A DNA stretch of 64,000 nucleotides, taken from positions 62,001 through 126,000 of the forward strand of contig JADJXL010000021.1 of NCBI GenBank assembly GCA_016715885.1. The letters are read 5' to 3'. Positions 53,537-61,206 of the stretch are shown one piece after another. The position numbers and the translations under genes were made by a program. This stretch comes from Polyangiaceae bacterium (GTDB taxonomy: Bacteria > Myxococcota_A > Polyangia > Polyangiales > Polyangiaceae). Below the pieces are notes generated by a model that saw only the letters and a list, made by a program, of their open reading frames with translations, searched no databases and had not been told where the DNA came from. Each line of letters begins with the position of its first letter. The first letter of the stretch is position 1.

Positions 53537-54775
53537 TCAGAACGAACCGGTAAGCGTGCCACCCAATCGGTCGAAGCCGATGACGGGGGCGAATTTCATG
53601 CCAATGATACTGCGACCAATGGGCACCTTCGGCAGCAAAAACAGCCCCACCGTTCCGACGGCGCCCACACCCGCAATGACGAAACCCGCCACAGCACCAT
53701 TGGCGCGCGCATCCTGAGACGAAAGGGTGTCCTTGAGCTGCGCGCATGCGGGCTGGTTCGGCTGAAAAGAATTCGGCCCGCAAAGCCCGTACGTATTCGG
53801 TGTCGTTCGCGCAATCTCGGCAAGCTGCTTATCGGCTTCTTCGCCTTTGCCGCCCGCGGACACGGTCAAACCAATGCCCAATCCAAGACCCAGCGCGGTG
53901 AGCGCTCCGCCGCCGATGAGCCCATACGTGTGCCATTCCGGCAAAGGTGGCGGGGGAGGCGGAGGTTTCGGTTTTTCCGGGCCAGGCGGTGGCTTCTTGG
54001 GTCCCACGCTGGCTGGCAAGGGCTTGAGCACGACATCGGTCTCGCTCTCCGTGTTCGGCGCGACGACGTGGATCTCCTTCGCCGGCTCGTACCCTTCCTT
54101 CTTCACTTCGATGTCATGCGTGCCGGGCTCGACGAAGAGCGGCGCTGCCAGCGGGGAGCGACCCACGAGGCGTCCGTTGAGGAAAACTTCCGCTCCCTCG
54201 ATGGGAATCTTGAGCCACCACGTTCCAAGTTTTGCCGTGACGTCATTGAAAACTCGCGTTGCCGTTTCCCTGTCTTCTGCAGGCGCCGTCTTCGCCTCGC
54301 GGAGGAAAACTTCCAGATGTTCCGCAGCATCGCGAGGCCGGTTCGACTTGGCTTCGGACAATCCGAGCAGCAACAGCGTGTTCGATTCGGGCTTCAACTT
54401 GTAGGCTGCGGCAAACAGTTCTCGCGCCTTGTCGAATTGACCCGCTTTGTTCGCCTTCCTGCCTTCTTCGATGAGCCGCGCAGCTTCCTTGTCGGGATCG
54501 GGCGAAGCTGCTCCAGTCGGAGCGGGAGCTTTGGCGTCGGGCGTTGGCGCCGCGGCCGCAGCCGTTGTGCCAGCCTTCGCATCGGCCGTGGGCGCTGCAG
54601 GTTTTGCCGCCGTCGGAGCGGCTGGTTTCGCGCTCGTCGAAGTCGCCGCTGGTTTCGCGGTCGTCGCCGGTGCTGCGGGTTTGCTCGGTGCCGCTTGGGC
54701 CATGCTCGCGGCGGACATCATCGTCACGCTCGAAAGCAGCAGGCCCGCCGGTACCCATCGCCTAAGCATCGTCAT
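53537..54775 (-). CDS. Exported PEGA-domain protein with Ala/Lys/Pro linker
   Basis: 412 residues from the ATG at 54775, with GGAG just upstream; longer frames are shadow sequence. A signal peptide (AGLLLSSVTMMSAASMAQA) is followed by a Pro/Ala/Thr linker to about residue 95, then a TPR-like helical pair (ARLIEEGRKANKAGQFDKARELFAAAYKLKPESNTLLLLGL). A PEGA domain follows (WWLKIPIEGAEVFLNGRLVGRSPL; PGTHDIEVKKEGY, about 205-260). After a Pro/Lys stretch there are two hydrophobic segments (LIGGGALTALGLGLGIGLTV; NGAVAGFVIAGVGAVGTVGLFLL). PEGA domains often bind envelope polysaccharides or act in surface proteins. It is the first gene of the unit with the Cys-rich protein. Confidence 0.8.
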   Translation of the reverse strand: MTMLRRWVPAGLLLSSVTMMSAASMAQAAPSKPAAPATTAKPAATSTSAKPAAPTAAKPAAPTADAKAGTTAAAAAPTPDAKAPAPTGAASPDPDKEAARLIEEGRKANKAGQFDKARELFAAAYKLKPESNTLLLLGLSEAKSNRPRDAAEHLEVFLREAKTAPAEDRETATRVFNDVTAKLGTWWLKIPIEGAEVFLNGRLVGRSPLAAPLFVEPGTHDIEVKKEGYEPAKEIHVVAPNTESETDVVLKPLPASVGPKKPPPGPEKPKPPPPPPPLPEWHTYGLIGGGALTALGLGLGIGLTVSAGGKGEEADKQLAEIARTTPNTYGLCGPNSFQPNQPACAQLKDTLSSQDARANGAVAGFVIAGVGAVGTVGLFLLPKVPIGRSIIGMKFAPVIGFDRLGGTLTGSF

Positions 54776-54957
54776 GTGCTCCTTGCTGCATGCGCATTGA
54801 AACCAAAGTAACGCTCCGCAATCAAGCGTAAAGTGCTTCAGCGATGAAGGCCAAGCTCTCTGTGTTCTCCAACGACACCCGAACCGATGCCAACGGTGGA
54901 AATGACTTCCTGCGGGGATGGACGGAAACTGGATCGAAAGGCTGCGATCGTGCTTCA

Positions 54958-55548
54958 ATGGCGAGCATGCGCCAACTCTGCCCTATCGTTCTTGCCGGCT
55001 TGCTCGTCGTGCAGGTCGCGTCCGCCGAGCAGCCGACACCTGCGCCAAGTGTCGCAACCGGGTCGACGCAAGCTTCGGGAACTGCTACCGGCTCCGCACA
55101 AAGCTCGACCGAGTCGGCTGCGACGCCCAAACCCGTCAAGCGCATGGCGCTGCGCAAGGCGAAAAAACGTCGCGTCGTCAAAGGTCCCGTCGCGAACTTT
55201 CCAGCGTTTCGGGTGCTGCCCGATGGCAGTAGCCGCATCCACGTGGCGATCAGCGAGAAGGTGATCGTGGCCGAGCGCAAAGCCGAGGGGCGCATCGCCT
55301 ACCGAATCAAGGGTGCGTCCGTGCCCGTTCGGACAAACCGCTTGCCGCTCGTGACCAGTTTCTTCCGCACAGCCGTCGCTCGCGTGTCGCTCGTCGAAGT
55401 GGACGAGGAGGACGCCGAGCTCGTCGTCGAGTTGCGTCAGCCGAGCGCCGTGACGCACAAGGTCGTCGAAACCGATGCGGGCATGCTCCTGCAAGTGGAC
55501 GTTCCCGCGCCGGCAGCGCAAGCATCGGCACCTGCACCTGCGAAGTAG
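54958..55548 (+). CDS. Exported AMIN-like domain protein
   Basis: About 196 residues if started at the ATG at 54958 (or 54967). A signal peptide (LCPIVLAGLLVVQVASA) is followed by a Ser/Thr/Ala linker and a basic patch (VKRMALRKAKKRRVVKG). The C-terminal domain (about 85-180) has the strand pattern FRVLPDGSSRIHVAISEKVIV, RLPLVTSFFRTAVARVSLVEVDEEDAELVVEL and a TDAGMLLQVDVP ending. This is similar to AMIN domains, which target proteins to peptidoglycan or the secretin complex. The Ala/Pro-rich C-terminus is probably disordered. It precedes the NtrC-like gene by 48 bases. Confidence 0.65.
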   Translation: MASMRQLCPIVLAGLLVVQVASAEQPTPAPSVATGSTQASGTATGSAQSSTESAATPKPVKRMALRKAKKRRVVKGPVANFPAFRVLPDGSSRIHVAISEKVIVAERKAEGRIAYRIKGASVPVRTNRLPLVTSFFRTAVARVSLVEVDEEDAELVVELRQPSAVTHKVVETDAGMLLQVDVPAPAAQASAPAPAK

Positions 55549-55596
55549 TTTCCGCAAGCGGCTGATGATGCGACAGGAGCAGCGGGGCATGCTCAA

Positions 55597-57129
55597 ATGA
55601 AGCGCCCGGAGACGCGAGGGACAAACCCCATGCCAGACGAGCCTCCCATCGCCCAAGATCGAAAAGACGCTCCCGCGCTGCCGAAACCGCGTGTGCTCGT
55701 CGTCGATGACGAACCTGCGCTGCGTCGCAGTTTGGCGCGTATGCTCTCCGTCGAGAACTTCGATGTGCTGACGGCCGAAGATGGTGCGGCAGCGCTATCG
55801 CTGCTTCAGACGACACGCGTCGACGTCGTGCTGCTCGACGTGATGATGCCGGGCATGAGCGGCATGGATGTCCTTTCACGCATCAAGAAAGATCATCCCG
55901 AAGTCGAAGTCGTGATGATGACCGGCTTTGGTGACATCGACACCGCCGTTGCCGCCGTGCGACAAGGCGCATACAACTTCTTGACCAAGCCCTTCGGGCC
56001 TACGGAAGCCGTCTCGATCGCACTCGCTCAAGCAGCCGAGCACAAACGTTTGGTCGATCGGACCAGGCAGCTCGAACAACGGCTCGCGACGCACGAGCGG
56101 TTTGGCGAGATGATCGGCGGATCGAGGCGGATGCAGGAAGTCTACCGCGTGGCGCTCGGAGCTGCTCCGACGACGTCGACCGTGCTCATCTTGGGCGAAA
56201 ACGGCACGGGCAAAGAGCTCGTGGCGCGCGCGGTGCACCAGCACAGCTTACGGAGTGACAAACCGCTGCGAGCCATCAACTGCGGGGCCATTCCGGAAAC
56301 GCTCGTGGAAACGGAACTGTTTGGCAGTACGAAAGGTGCATTCACGGGCGCGATGGACCGACCGGGCCTTTTCGAGCTTGCCGACAAGGCAACGGTTTTT
56401 CTGGACGAAATTGGCGATTTGCCGCTGAGCGCACAAGCCAAACTGCTGCGGGCGCTGGCCGTCGGCGAGGTCAAACGCGTGGGTGCATCCGAACCGAAAA
56501 TGGTGGACGTGCGCGTCATTGCCGCGACGAACGTGGACCTGAAGGAACGCATAGCGCAAGGTCGATTTCGCGAGGATCTTTATTATAGGCTCGCAGTCAT
56601 TCCAGTGTACTTGCCGCCTCTGCGCCAACGTAAAGAGGATATCCCGCTGCTCGCGTACCATTTTTTGCAGAAATATGCGCGGCGAAGTGGTCGGGACATC
56701 AAGCGCATCGGCACCGAGGCGCTGCGCGTTTTGCGCGAACAACTGTGGCCGGGCAATGTCCGGCAGCTCGAAAATGCCATCGAGCATGCCGTCGTGATGG
56801 CGCGTGGCGATTGCATCATGCCGTCGGACCTTCCGCCGTTTACGCGCAATGAATCGCCCGCGTTCGAGGACGACGCGGCGGCGCCCGAGGCTTCATCGTC
56901 GGTCATTTGGGACGAAACGCTCGCGGATTTGCCTTATGCAGTGGCAAAGGAGCGCGCCGGGACGCTGTTCGACCGGACATACGTCGAGCGTCTCTTGAAA
57001 CGAGCCGATGGGAACGTGAGTGAGGCGGCGCGACAAGCAGGAATGGATCGGTCGAATTTCCGGCGGCTCGTCAAGAAAGTGCGCGAGGTGTCGGAAGAAA
57101 ATGGGCACGACGAGCGTGAAAGAGTGTAG
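55597..57129 (+). CDS. Sigma-54-dependent response regulator (NtrC type)
   Basis: 510 residues from the ATG at 55597 (ATG at 55630 is possible). Receiver domain about 30-145 with Asp81 (LLDVMMPGMSG) and KP in LTKPFG. The AAA+ domain follows: GENGTGKE (Walker A, about residue 200), GAFTGA (about 247-252, needed to contact sigma-54), FLDEIGDLP (Walker B) and REDLYYRLAVIPV. The C-terminal helix-turn-helix (NVSEAARQAGMDRSNFRRLVKK) binds DNA. It activates sigma-54 promoters upon phosphorylation. The next gene encodes a TolC-type protein 46 bases downstream, which may be a target or simply co-transcribed. No histidine kinase adjoins it. Confidence 0.93.
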   Translation: MKRPETRGTNPMPDEPPIAQDRKDAPALPKPRVLVVDDEPALRRSLARMLSVENFDVLTAEDGAAALSLLQTTRVDVVLLDVMMPGMSGMDVLSRIKKDHPEVEVVMMTGFGDIDTAVAAVRQGAYNFLTKPFGPTEAVSIALAQAAEHKRLVDRTRQLEQRLATHERFGEMIGGSRRMQEVYRVALGAAPTTSTVLILGENGTGKELVARAVHQHSLRSDKPLRAINCGAIPETLVETELFGSTKGAFTGAMDRPGLFELADKATVFLDEIGDLPLSAQAKLLRALAVGEVKRVGASEPKMVDVRVIAATNVDLKERIAQGRFREDLYYRLAVIPVYLPPLRQRKEDIPLLAYHFLQKYARRSGRDIKRIGTEALRVLREQLWPGNVRQLENAIEHAVVMARGDCIMPSDLPPFTRNESPAFEDDAAAPEASSSVIWDETLADLPYAVAKERAGTLFDRTYVERLLKRADGNVSEAARQAGMDRSNFRRLVKKVREVSEENGHDERERV

Positions 57130-57175
57130 GGAGTCGACTTGCACGAACCGCAGCTTCGTGGACAATGCGCTGCGC

Positions 57176-58540
57176 ATGCTGCGTGTCGTTTCCCATCGCT
57201 TTTTCGTCAAGGCCGCTCTGGTGTTTGGCGTGTCGGTCGCTTCTGCGAGCGCCCACGCCGCAACGCCTGTCACGATGGACTTGCCCCATATTCTCGAAGC
57301 TGCCGACAAGAACCATCCGAACATCTTGGCGGCCAGGGCGCGTCTGCTCGCCGTGCGCGCTCAGCTCGACGAAGCCCACCGAACGCCGTTTACCCAATTC
57401 AAAATGACGGGAGGTGTTGGCCTTGCCCCGACCGTCCTTGGAAATAACATGTTCAGCCCCAATACCGACGTAGCGCTCACGAGCAGCCTCGGGCTTGCGT
57501 GGCGCGCGGGTATCGACGGGGTTTTGCCGCTTTGGACATTCGGCAAGATGACGAATTTGTGGGCCGCGGCCGAAGCCAATGTGCGGCTGAATGAATCGCA
57601 GGTCGAAAAAGAACGAGATACCGTGCGTCTCGATGTGCGAAAGGCATACTTTGGATTGCAGCTCGCGCGTGACAGTGCGCTGCTTCTCCGTGAAGTGCGC
57701 AAAGCGGTCAACCGGGCCGTCGACAAGGTGACCGACCAGGTGGAGAACGAAGATGCCGATCCCATCGAGCTTTACAAGCTGCAAACGTATGTCGCCGAAA
57801 TTGAGGTGCGCGAGTCCGAGGCGACGCGATTCGCTACTGTGGCGCTGACGGGTCTGCGGTTTTACGCGGGCGTGCCGAATTTGGATATCCCGGACGAACC
57901 CATACGGCCTCCCAAGCACAAGCTGGGGCACGTTTCACGTTATTTGACGGCGGCCAAGCTGTATCGGCCCGAGATATCGATGGCGCGGGCGGGGGTTTTG
58001 GCGCGGACGGCGCAGCTCGAAGTGGCGCGGGCGCAATTTTTCCCCGATATTGGGCTCGGTTTGAATGCGGTGTATGCGCGAGCGCCCGAAGTGACGAATC
58101 AAATCAATCCGTTTGGTGCCGATCAGGCGAATTTTTTTGGGTACGGCGCCGGAATCGTATTCAATTGGAAGCTCGATTTTTTGACGCAATCGGCGCGTGT
58201 TCGTTACGCTCATGCGCAGCTCGAGGAAGTACGGGCGCTCGAACGGTTTGCGACGGGCGGCGCAGGAGCGGAAGTCGAAACGGCGTATGCCGAAGTCGTG
58301 GATTGGCAGAAGCGCATGGAGGCATACGCGAAGGCTGCATCGTTTGCAAAAAAGTGGATGGTGACGGTGCAGCAAGGCATCGACATTGGCGCGCGGGAAG
58401 AAAAAGATGTATTGGATCCGGCCAGGGCTTACGCGACGCACCGTTTTGCTTGGATGAACGCCACGATGGAGCTCGACATGGCCATGAGTCGGTTGGCGAA
58501 GGCGACCGGATGGGACGCGATTGCACCGGATGGGACGTGA
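57176..58540 (+). CDS. TolC-family outer-membrane protein
   Basis: 454 residues from the ATG at 57176; a signal peptide (RFFVKAALVFGVSVASASAHA) fixes the start and upstream codons are shadow sequence. The body has TolC-type long helices (LPHILEAADKNHPNILAARARLLAVRAQLDEA; LFRYYAG-type turn near VALTGLRFYAGVPNL) and two halves (about 40-240 and 250-440). No Tol/RND partner is adjacent. It follows a sigma-54 activator, so its expression may be sigma-54 dependent; this is inference. It differs from the TolC-type protein at 1745, which is longer and has an insert. Confidence 0.85.
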   Translation: MLRVVSHRFFVKAALVFGVSVASASAHAATPVTMDLPHILEAADKNHPNILAARARLLAVRAQLDEAHRTPFTQFKMTGGVGLAPTVLGNNMFSPNTDVALTSSLGLAWRAGIDGVLPLWTFGKMTNLWAAAEANVRLNESQVEKERDTVRLDVRKAYFGLQLARDSALLLREVRKAVNRAVDKVTDQVENEDADPIELYKLQTYVAEIEVRESEATRFATVALTGLRFYAGVPNLDIPDEPIRPPKHKLGHVSRYLTAAKLYRPEISMARAGVLARTAQLEVARAQFFPDIGLGLNAVYARAPEVTNQINPFGADQANFFGYGAGIVFNWKLDFLTQSARVRYAHAQLEEVRALERFATGGAGAEVETAYAEVVDWQKRMEAYAKAASFAKKWMVTVQQGIDIGAREEKDVLDPARAYATHRFAWMNATMELDMAMSRLAKATGWDAIAPDGT

Positions 58541-58910
58541 CACGCTACCGCCACTTCGTTGATTGAGCTTTGGGAGCGACCTGATTTCTCAGCACATGCG
58601 GCACTCCGCGCCGCACTCGCCGCCTTTGGCCGATTCAGGCCGAGGAGGCGGTCGAGGCGGTTGCGGTGAGTGACGCGAGTCGATTGCGGTTCTTTCAATT
58701 CGGGCTGGGCAAAAAGCATTGACTGGAATTCCGTCGCCACATTACGCGCTCACGAAAAAACAGCATGCGGATTTCTTGACGAATCCAATCTCCGCGGGAA
58801 TTGATGAAGGGTTCGACGCAAGTTCGACGATCCATTCTCGAACGGCACGATTTCTGCCTGCAACCATATGGCAGTTCGTCGGCAAGCTCATTCAACCGCG
58901 TTGGGGGAGT
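58541..58910. other. Intergenic region with imperfect hairpin
   Basis: 370 bases between the TolC-type gene and the VOC gene. Around 58621-58650 CGCCTTTGGCC and GGCCGAGGAGGCG can pair imperfectly about a short loop, possibly a terminator for the upstream gene. A frame running through the region lacks coding character. Otherwise nothing is seen. Confidence 0.4.
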
Positions 58911-59387
58911 ATGGATAAAAGTGAATCAACGAGCCACATCGCGACCGGCTCGAAGGTATCGATCGTTCGTTCACAAAGGCTCTCGCACGGGACTTTGCTT
59001 TGCGCCAATCTCACGCGATCGCGGAAGTTTTACGAAGAATTTTTGGGACTCGAAGTCGTACGGCACGCGGCTTCGGCCATGATGTTCCGCCTTCATACGG
59101 GAATGCATGTCGTTTGCGTCGAATGCGGTCCAGAAAAACTTTGGGACATGCATGTGCTCCACCATTGGGGGATTGATGTATATTCCCAAGAGGCCGTCGA
59201 CGAAGCTCATCAAAATGCGATCTCGTATAAAGATCATTACGGGATGCAAAAAATCATGAAACCCGTTCTGCAACACGGTGCCTATTCCTTTTATCTCCAA
59301 GACCTCGACCGTAACTGGTGGGAAATACAGTGCTCTACGCTCGATCACGCGGCGTACTTCGCTCGTGGCGACGTCATGACGCCATGA
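58911..59387 (+). CDS. VOC-family metalloprotein (glyoxalase/dioxygenase-like)
   Basis: 158 residues from the ATG at 58911, with GGGGGAG just upstream; upstream frame is shadow sequence. The pattern LSHGTLLCANLTRSRKFYEEFLGLEVV is the classical VOC opening, where the first metal ligand is His in LSHGTL; later His and Glu residues appear in HVLHHWGIDV and NWWEIQCS. VOC proteins are metal enzymes such as glyoxalase, fosfomycin-resistance or extradiol dioxygenases. The substrate cannot be assigned. The two expected beta-alpha-beta-beta-beta modules are present in a single chain. Confidence 0.8.
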   Translation: MDKSESTSHIATGSKVSIVRSQRLSHGTLLCANLTRSRKFYEEFLGLEVVRHAASAMMFRLHTGMHVVCVECGPEKLWDMHVLHHWGIDVYSQEAVDEAHQNAISYKDHYGMQKIMKPVLQHGAYSFYLQDLDRNWWEIQCSTLDHAAYFARGDVMTP

Positions 59388-59512
59388 TCTGGGGCCTTCG
59401 CTGCGAAGACCCTGGCGCGGCACACCCATTGCAACTGCAATTTTCCGACAGGCTCGTGCATCCCGTCGCGGGCCGCAAGAAATGGCGCGCAATCGCCCTA
59501 ACAAGAGGCTGA

Positions 59513-60721
59513 ATGACCATGTTCCAGAAGCTTGATGTCTCGCTTGCTTTCGTGTTTGTCATTGCCGGATCCCTCGTGACTGGCTGTGGGCCGCAAGAAA
59601 CCGCCATTGCCTCCAGCGCAACGAGCAGCAGTGGGCAAGGCGGTGGCGGTGGCGTGGGTGGCGACGGTGGCGTGGGTGGCACAGGTGGCACAGGTGGCAT
59701 GGGTGGTGATGGCGGAGCGGGAGGAGCGGTTGCGTGGGCCAAACCTGCTTGCAATGGCATTTCCGGCACGTCTGCGGTGACATTTACGACCGACGATGGA
59801 GCGACGCTCGCGCAGACTCCCGGGCAGCTCGACGGCATTGGATACACGTTCGGGCTGGCGGCGCTGGATACGCCGAATACGCTGCTCGCCGAACACAAGG
59901 GCATTCTCTTGCGTTCGGAGGATGCTGGATGCACATGGAAAGAAATTGGCCAGCTTGACGGCGGGCCATTTCGCATCACGGCGGCGAAGGGGGGTCTCGC
60001 CTATGCATGGGCCGATAACGGCGCGGCGTTTTACCGCATTGACGAGACAGGGTCGCACAAGGTCGCTACGCCAGCGCAAAACGTCGTCGGCGTGGGCGTC
60101 GATCCGCAGGACGGATTGCATCTTCGCATTGGCGATGCCAATGGCGCGCTGGCCGATTCCAAAGACGGCGGCAATTCGTGGATGAAACAAGGTAGCTTCC
60201 CCGCGACGGGCATCGGTTATCGCTTTGCATTCGACCCGACCGACATCGATCACGTGGTGTTTGGACAATCGGTCGAGGGGGCGGCCGTTTCGTTCGATGG
60301 AGGCAAGACCAGCAAGCCCAGTGCAGGGCTCGGGACGGGGACGAACCCGTTTTCGATTGTCGTTTCACCCGTGGACCGAAACGTCGTCTGGGCCGAAGCG
60401 AAAGACCTCGGATCGGACACGCGATACATCTATCGTTCGACCGATGGCGGATCGACGTTCAGCGCGGTCGTGACCGAATCGCCCGAGGTTACGCTCATCA
60501 ATGGGAATTTGCTCGCGCCGCACGCAGCCGATCCAAACGTGCTCTACTTCGTGTTCGGTAGCTGGTACGCTGACTATGGGACGGATCTTTATCGTTATGA
60601 CCATGCGACCGGGAAGGTCACGAAAACACATAATGCGTACGATGAAATCGGCGCGATCGTCGCGTCCCCCGCGGACTCGAACCTGCTCTACCTCGGGCTC
60701 ACCGTCGAGAACGGAATTTGA
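59513..60721 (+). CDS. Gly-rich lipoprotein with BNR-like beta-propeller repeats
   Basis: 402 residues. The signal ends in GSLVTGC (Cys25). A Gly-rich linker (GGGGGVGGDGGVGGTGGTGG) spans about 40-70. The rest contains repeated segments with SxDxGxTW-like turns: LLRSEDAGCTWKEIG, ADSKDGGNSWMKQGS, VSFDGGKTSKPS, YRSTDGGSTFSAV. These are typical of BNR/Asp-box propellers as in sialidase-like and photosystem assembly proteins. A lipid-anchored, surface-exposed propeller is likely; the ligand is unknown. An alternative start lies at residue 3. Confidence 0.75.
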   Translation: MTMFQKLDVSLAFVFVIAGSLVTGCGPQETAIASSATSSSGQGGGGGVGGDGGVGGTGGTGGMGGDGGAGGAVAWAKPACNGISGTSAVTFTTDDGATLAQTPGQLDGIGYTFGLAALDTPNTLLAEHKGILLRSEDAGCTWKEIGQLDGGPFRITAAKGGLAYAWADNGAAFYRIDETGSHKVATPAQNVVGVGVDPQDGLHLRIGDANGALADSKDGGNSWMKQGSFPATGIGYRFAFDPTDIDHVVFGQSVEGAAVSFDGGKTSKPSAGLGTGTNPFSIVVSPVDRNVVWAEAKDLGSDTRYIYRSTDGGSTFSAVVTESPEVTLINGNLLAPHAADPNVLYFVFGSWYADYGTDLYRYDHATGKVTKTHNAYDEIGAIVASPADSNLLYLGLTVENGI

Positions 60722-60781
60722 GCTCGCGCGGTTGATGCTCGAGCCGGCCTGCCTCCGCAGGGTGCCAACCGCCCGCTAGCG

Positions 60782-61192
60782 AAGGTGCCAACCACTTTCC
60801 GTGGCTGGAAGCTCGACGACACAGTCTTGCTGCCATCGATTCTTCAGCCAGGTAGCCAGTTGGTCAACTGAGGACCGGCCTTTACGTTAGATTTGGTCTT
60901 CATCGCTTACCTCCTAAGCGTGCCTCATTAACATGGTGATGAGCAAGCGCCAAGTCGTTCGAGCCACTTCCCCTTCCCAAGGTGCCAACCACTTTGAGAG
61001 GTCTAATTTAGATTGCTTTTCAAGGCGCTTCGGGAGATGTAAGTCGGATCGCTCATCTGCTTCGCTTCCGGTTGCTTCCGCTTCTTCCCCAAAGTGCCAA
61101 CCACTTTCCGTGGCCGGACGTGCGATGACACCGTCTTGCCACCATCGGTTCTTCAACCAGATAGTCACTCCGTGAAGATGGGTCCAGCCTTT
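60782..61192. repeat. Two ~102-bp imperfect direct repeats with decayed partial copies
   Basis: 60782-60883 and 61091-61192 align without gaps over 102 bases with about 23 mismatches (roughly 77% identical). A third partial copy of the first 17 bases (AAGGTGCCAACCACTTT) is at 60979-60995, and a 10-base piece (GGTGCCAACC) at 60761. On the minus strand the shared segment reads in one frame as WLKNRW...ATESGWH. No transposase gene is intact. The 485-base gap between 60722 and 61206 holds nothing else that I can support. Confidence 0.8.
60844..60903 (-). CDS. Possible 19-residue peptide with strong ribosome-binding site
   Basis: A 19-residue frame, MKTKSNVKAGPQLTNWLPG, begins at an ATG preceded by AGGAGG with seven bases spacing, an excellent ribosome-binding site. 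It lies in repeat copy A; copy B does not keep the start. The beginning MKTKxNVKAG recalls small peptides I have seen in myxobacterial genomes, but I cannot verify this. It may be the remnant of such a peptide gene, or chance. Confidence 0.3.
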   Translation of the reverse strand: MKTKSNVKAGPQLTNWLPG

Positions 61193-61206
61193 GGGGGCTG
61201 AGGCAA

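Noticed and set aside
53498..54811. Long plus-strand open frame opposite the PEGA gene
   Set aside because: Arg-rich, Cys/Gly-skewed translation, no ribosome-binding site; shadow of the minus-strand gene in GC-rich DNA.
60770..61000. GGTTGGCAC motifs in the repeat region resembling -24 boxes
   Set aside because: No matching -12 GC at the required distance; the motif repeats because the larger unit repeats.
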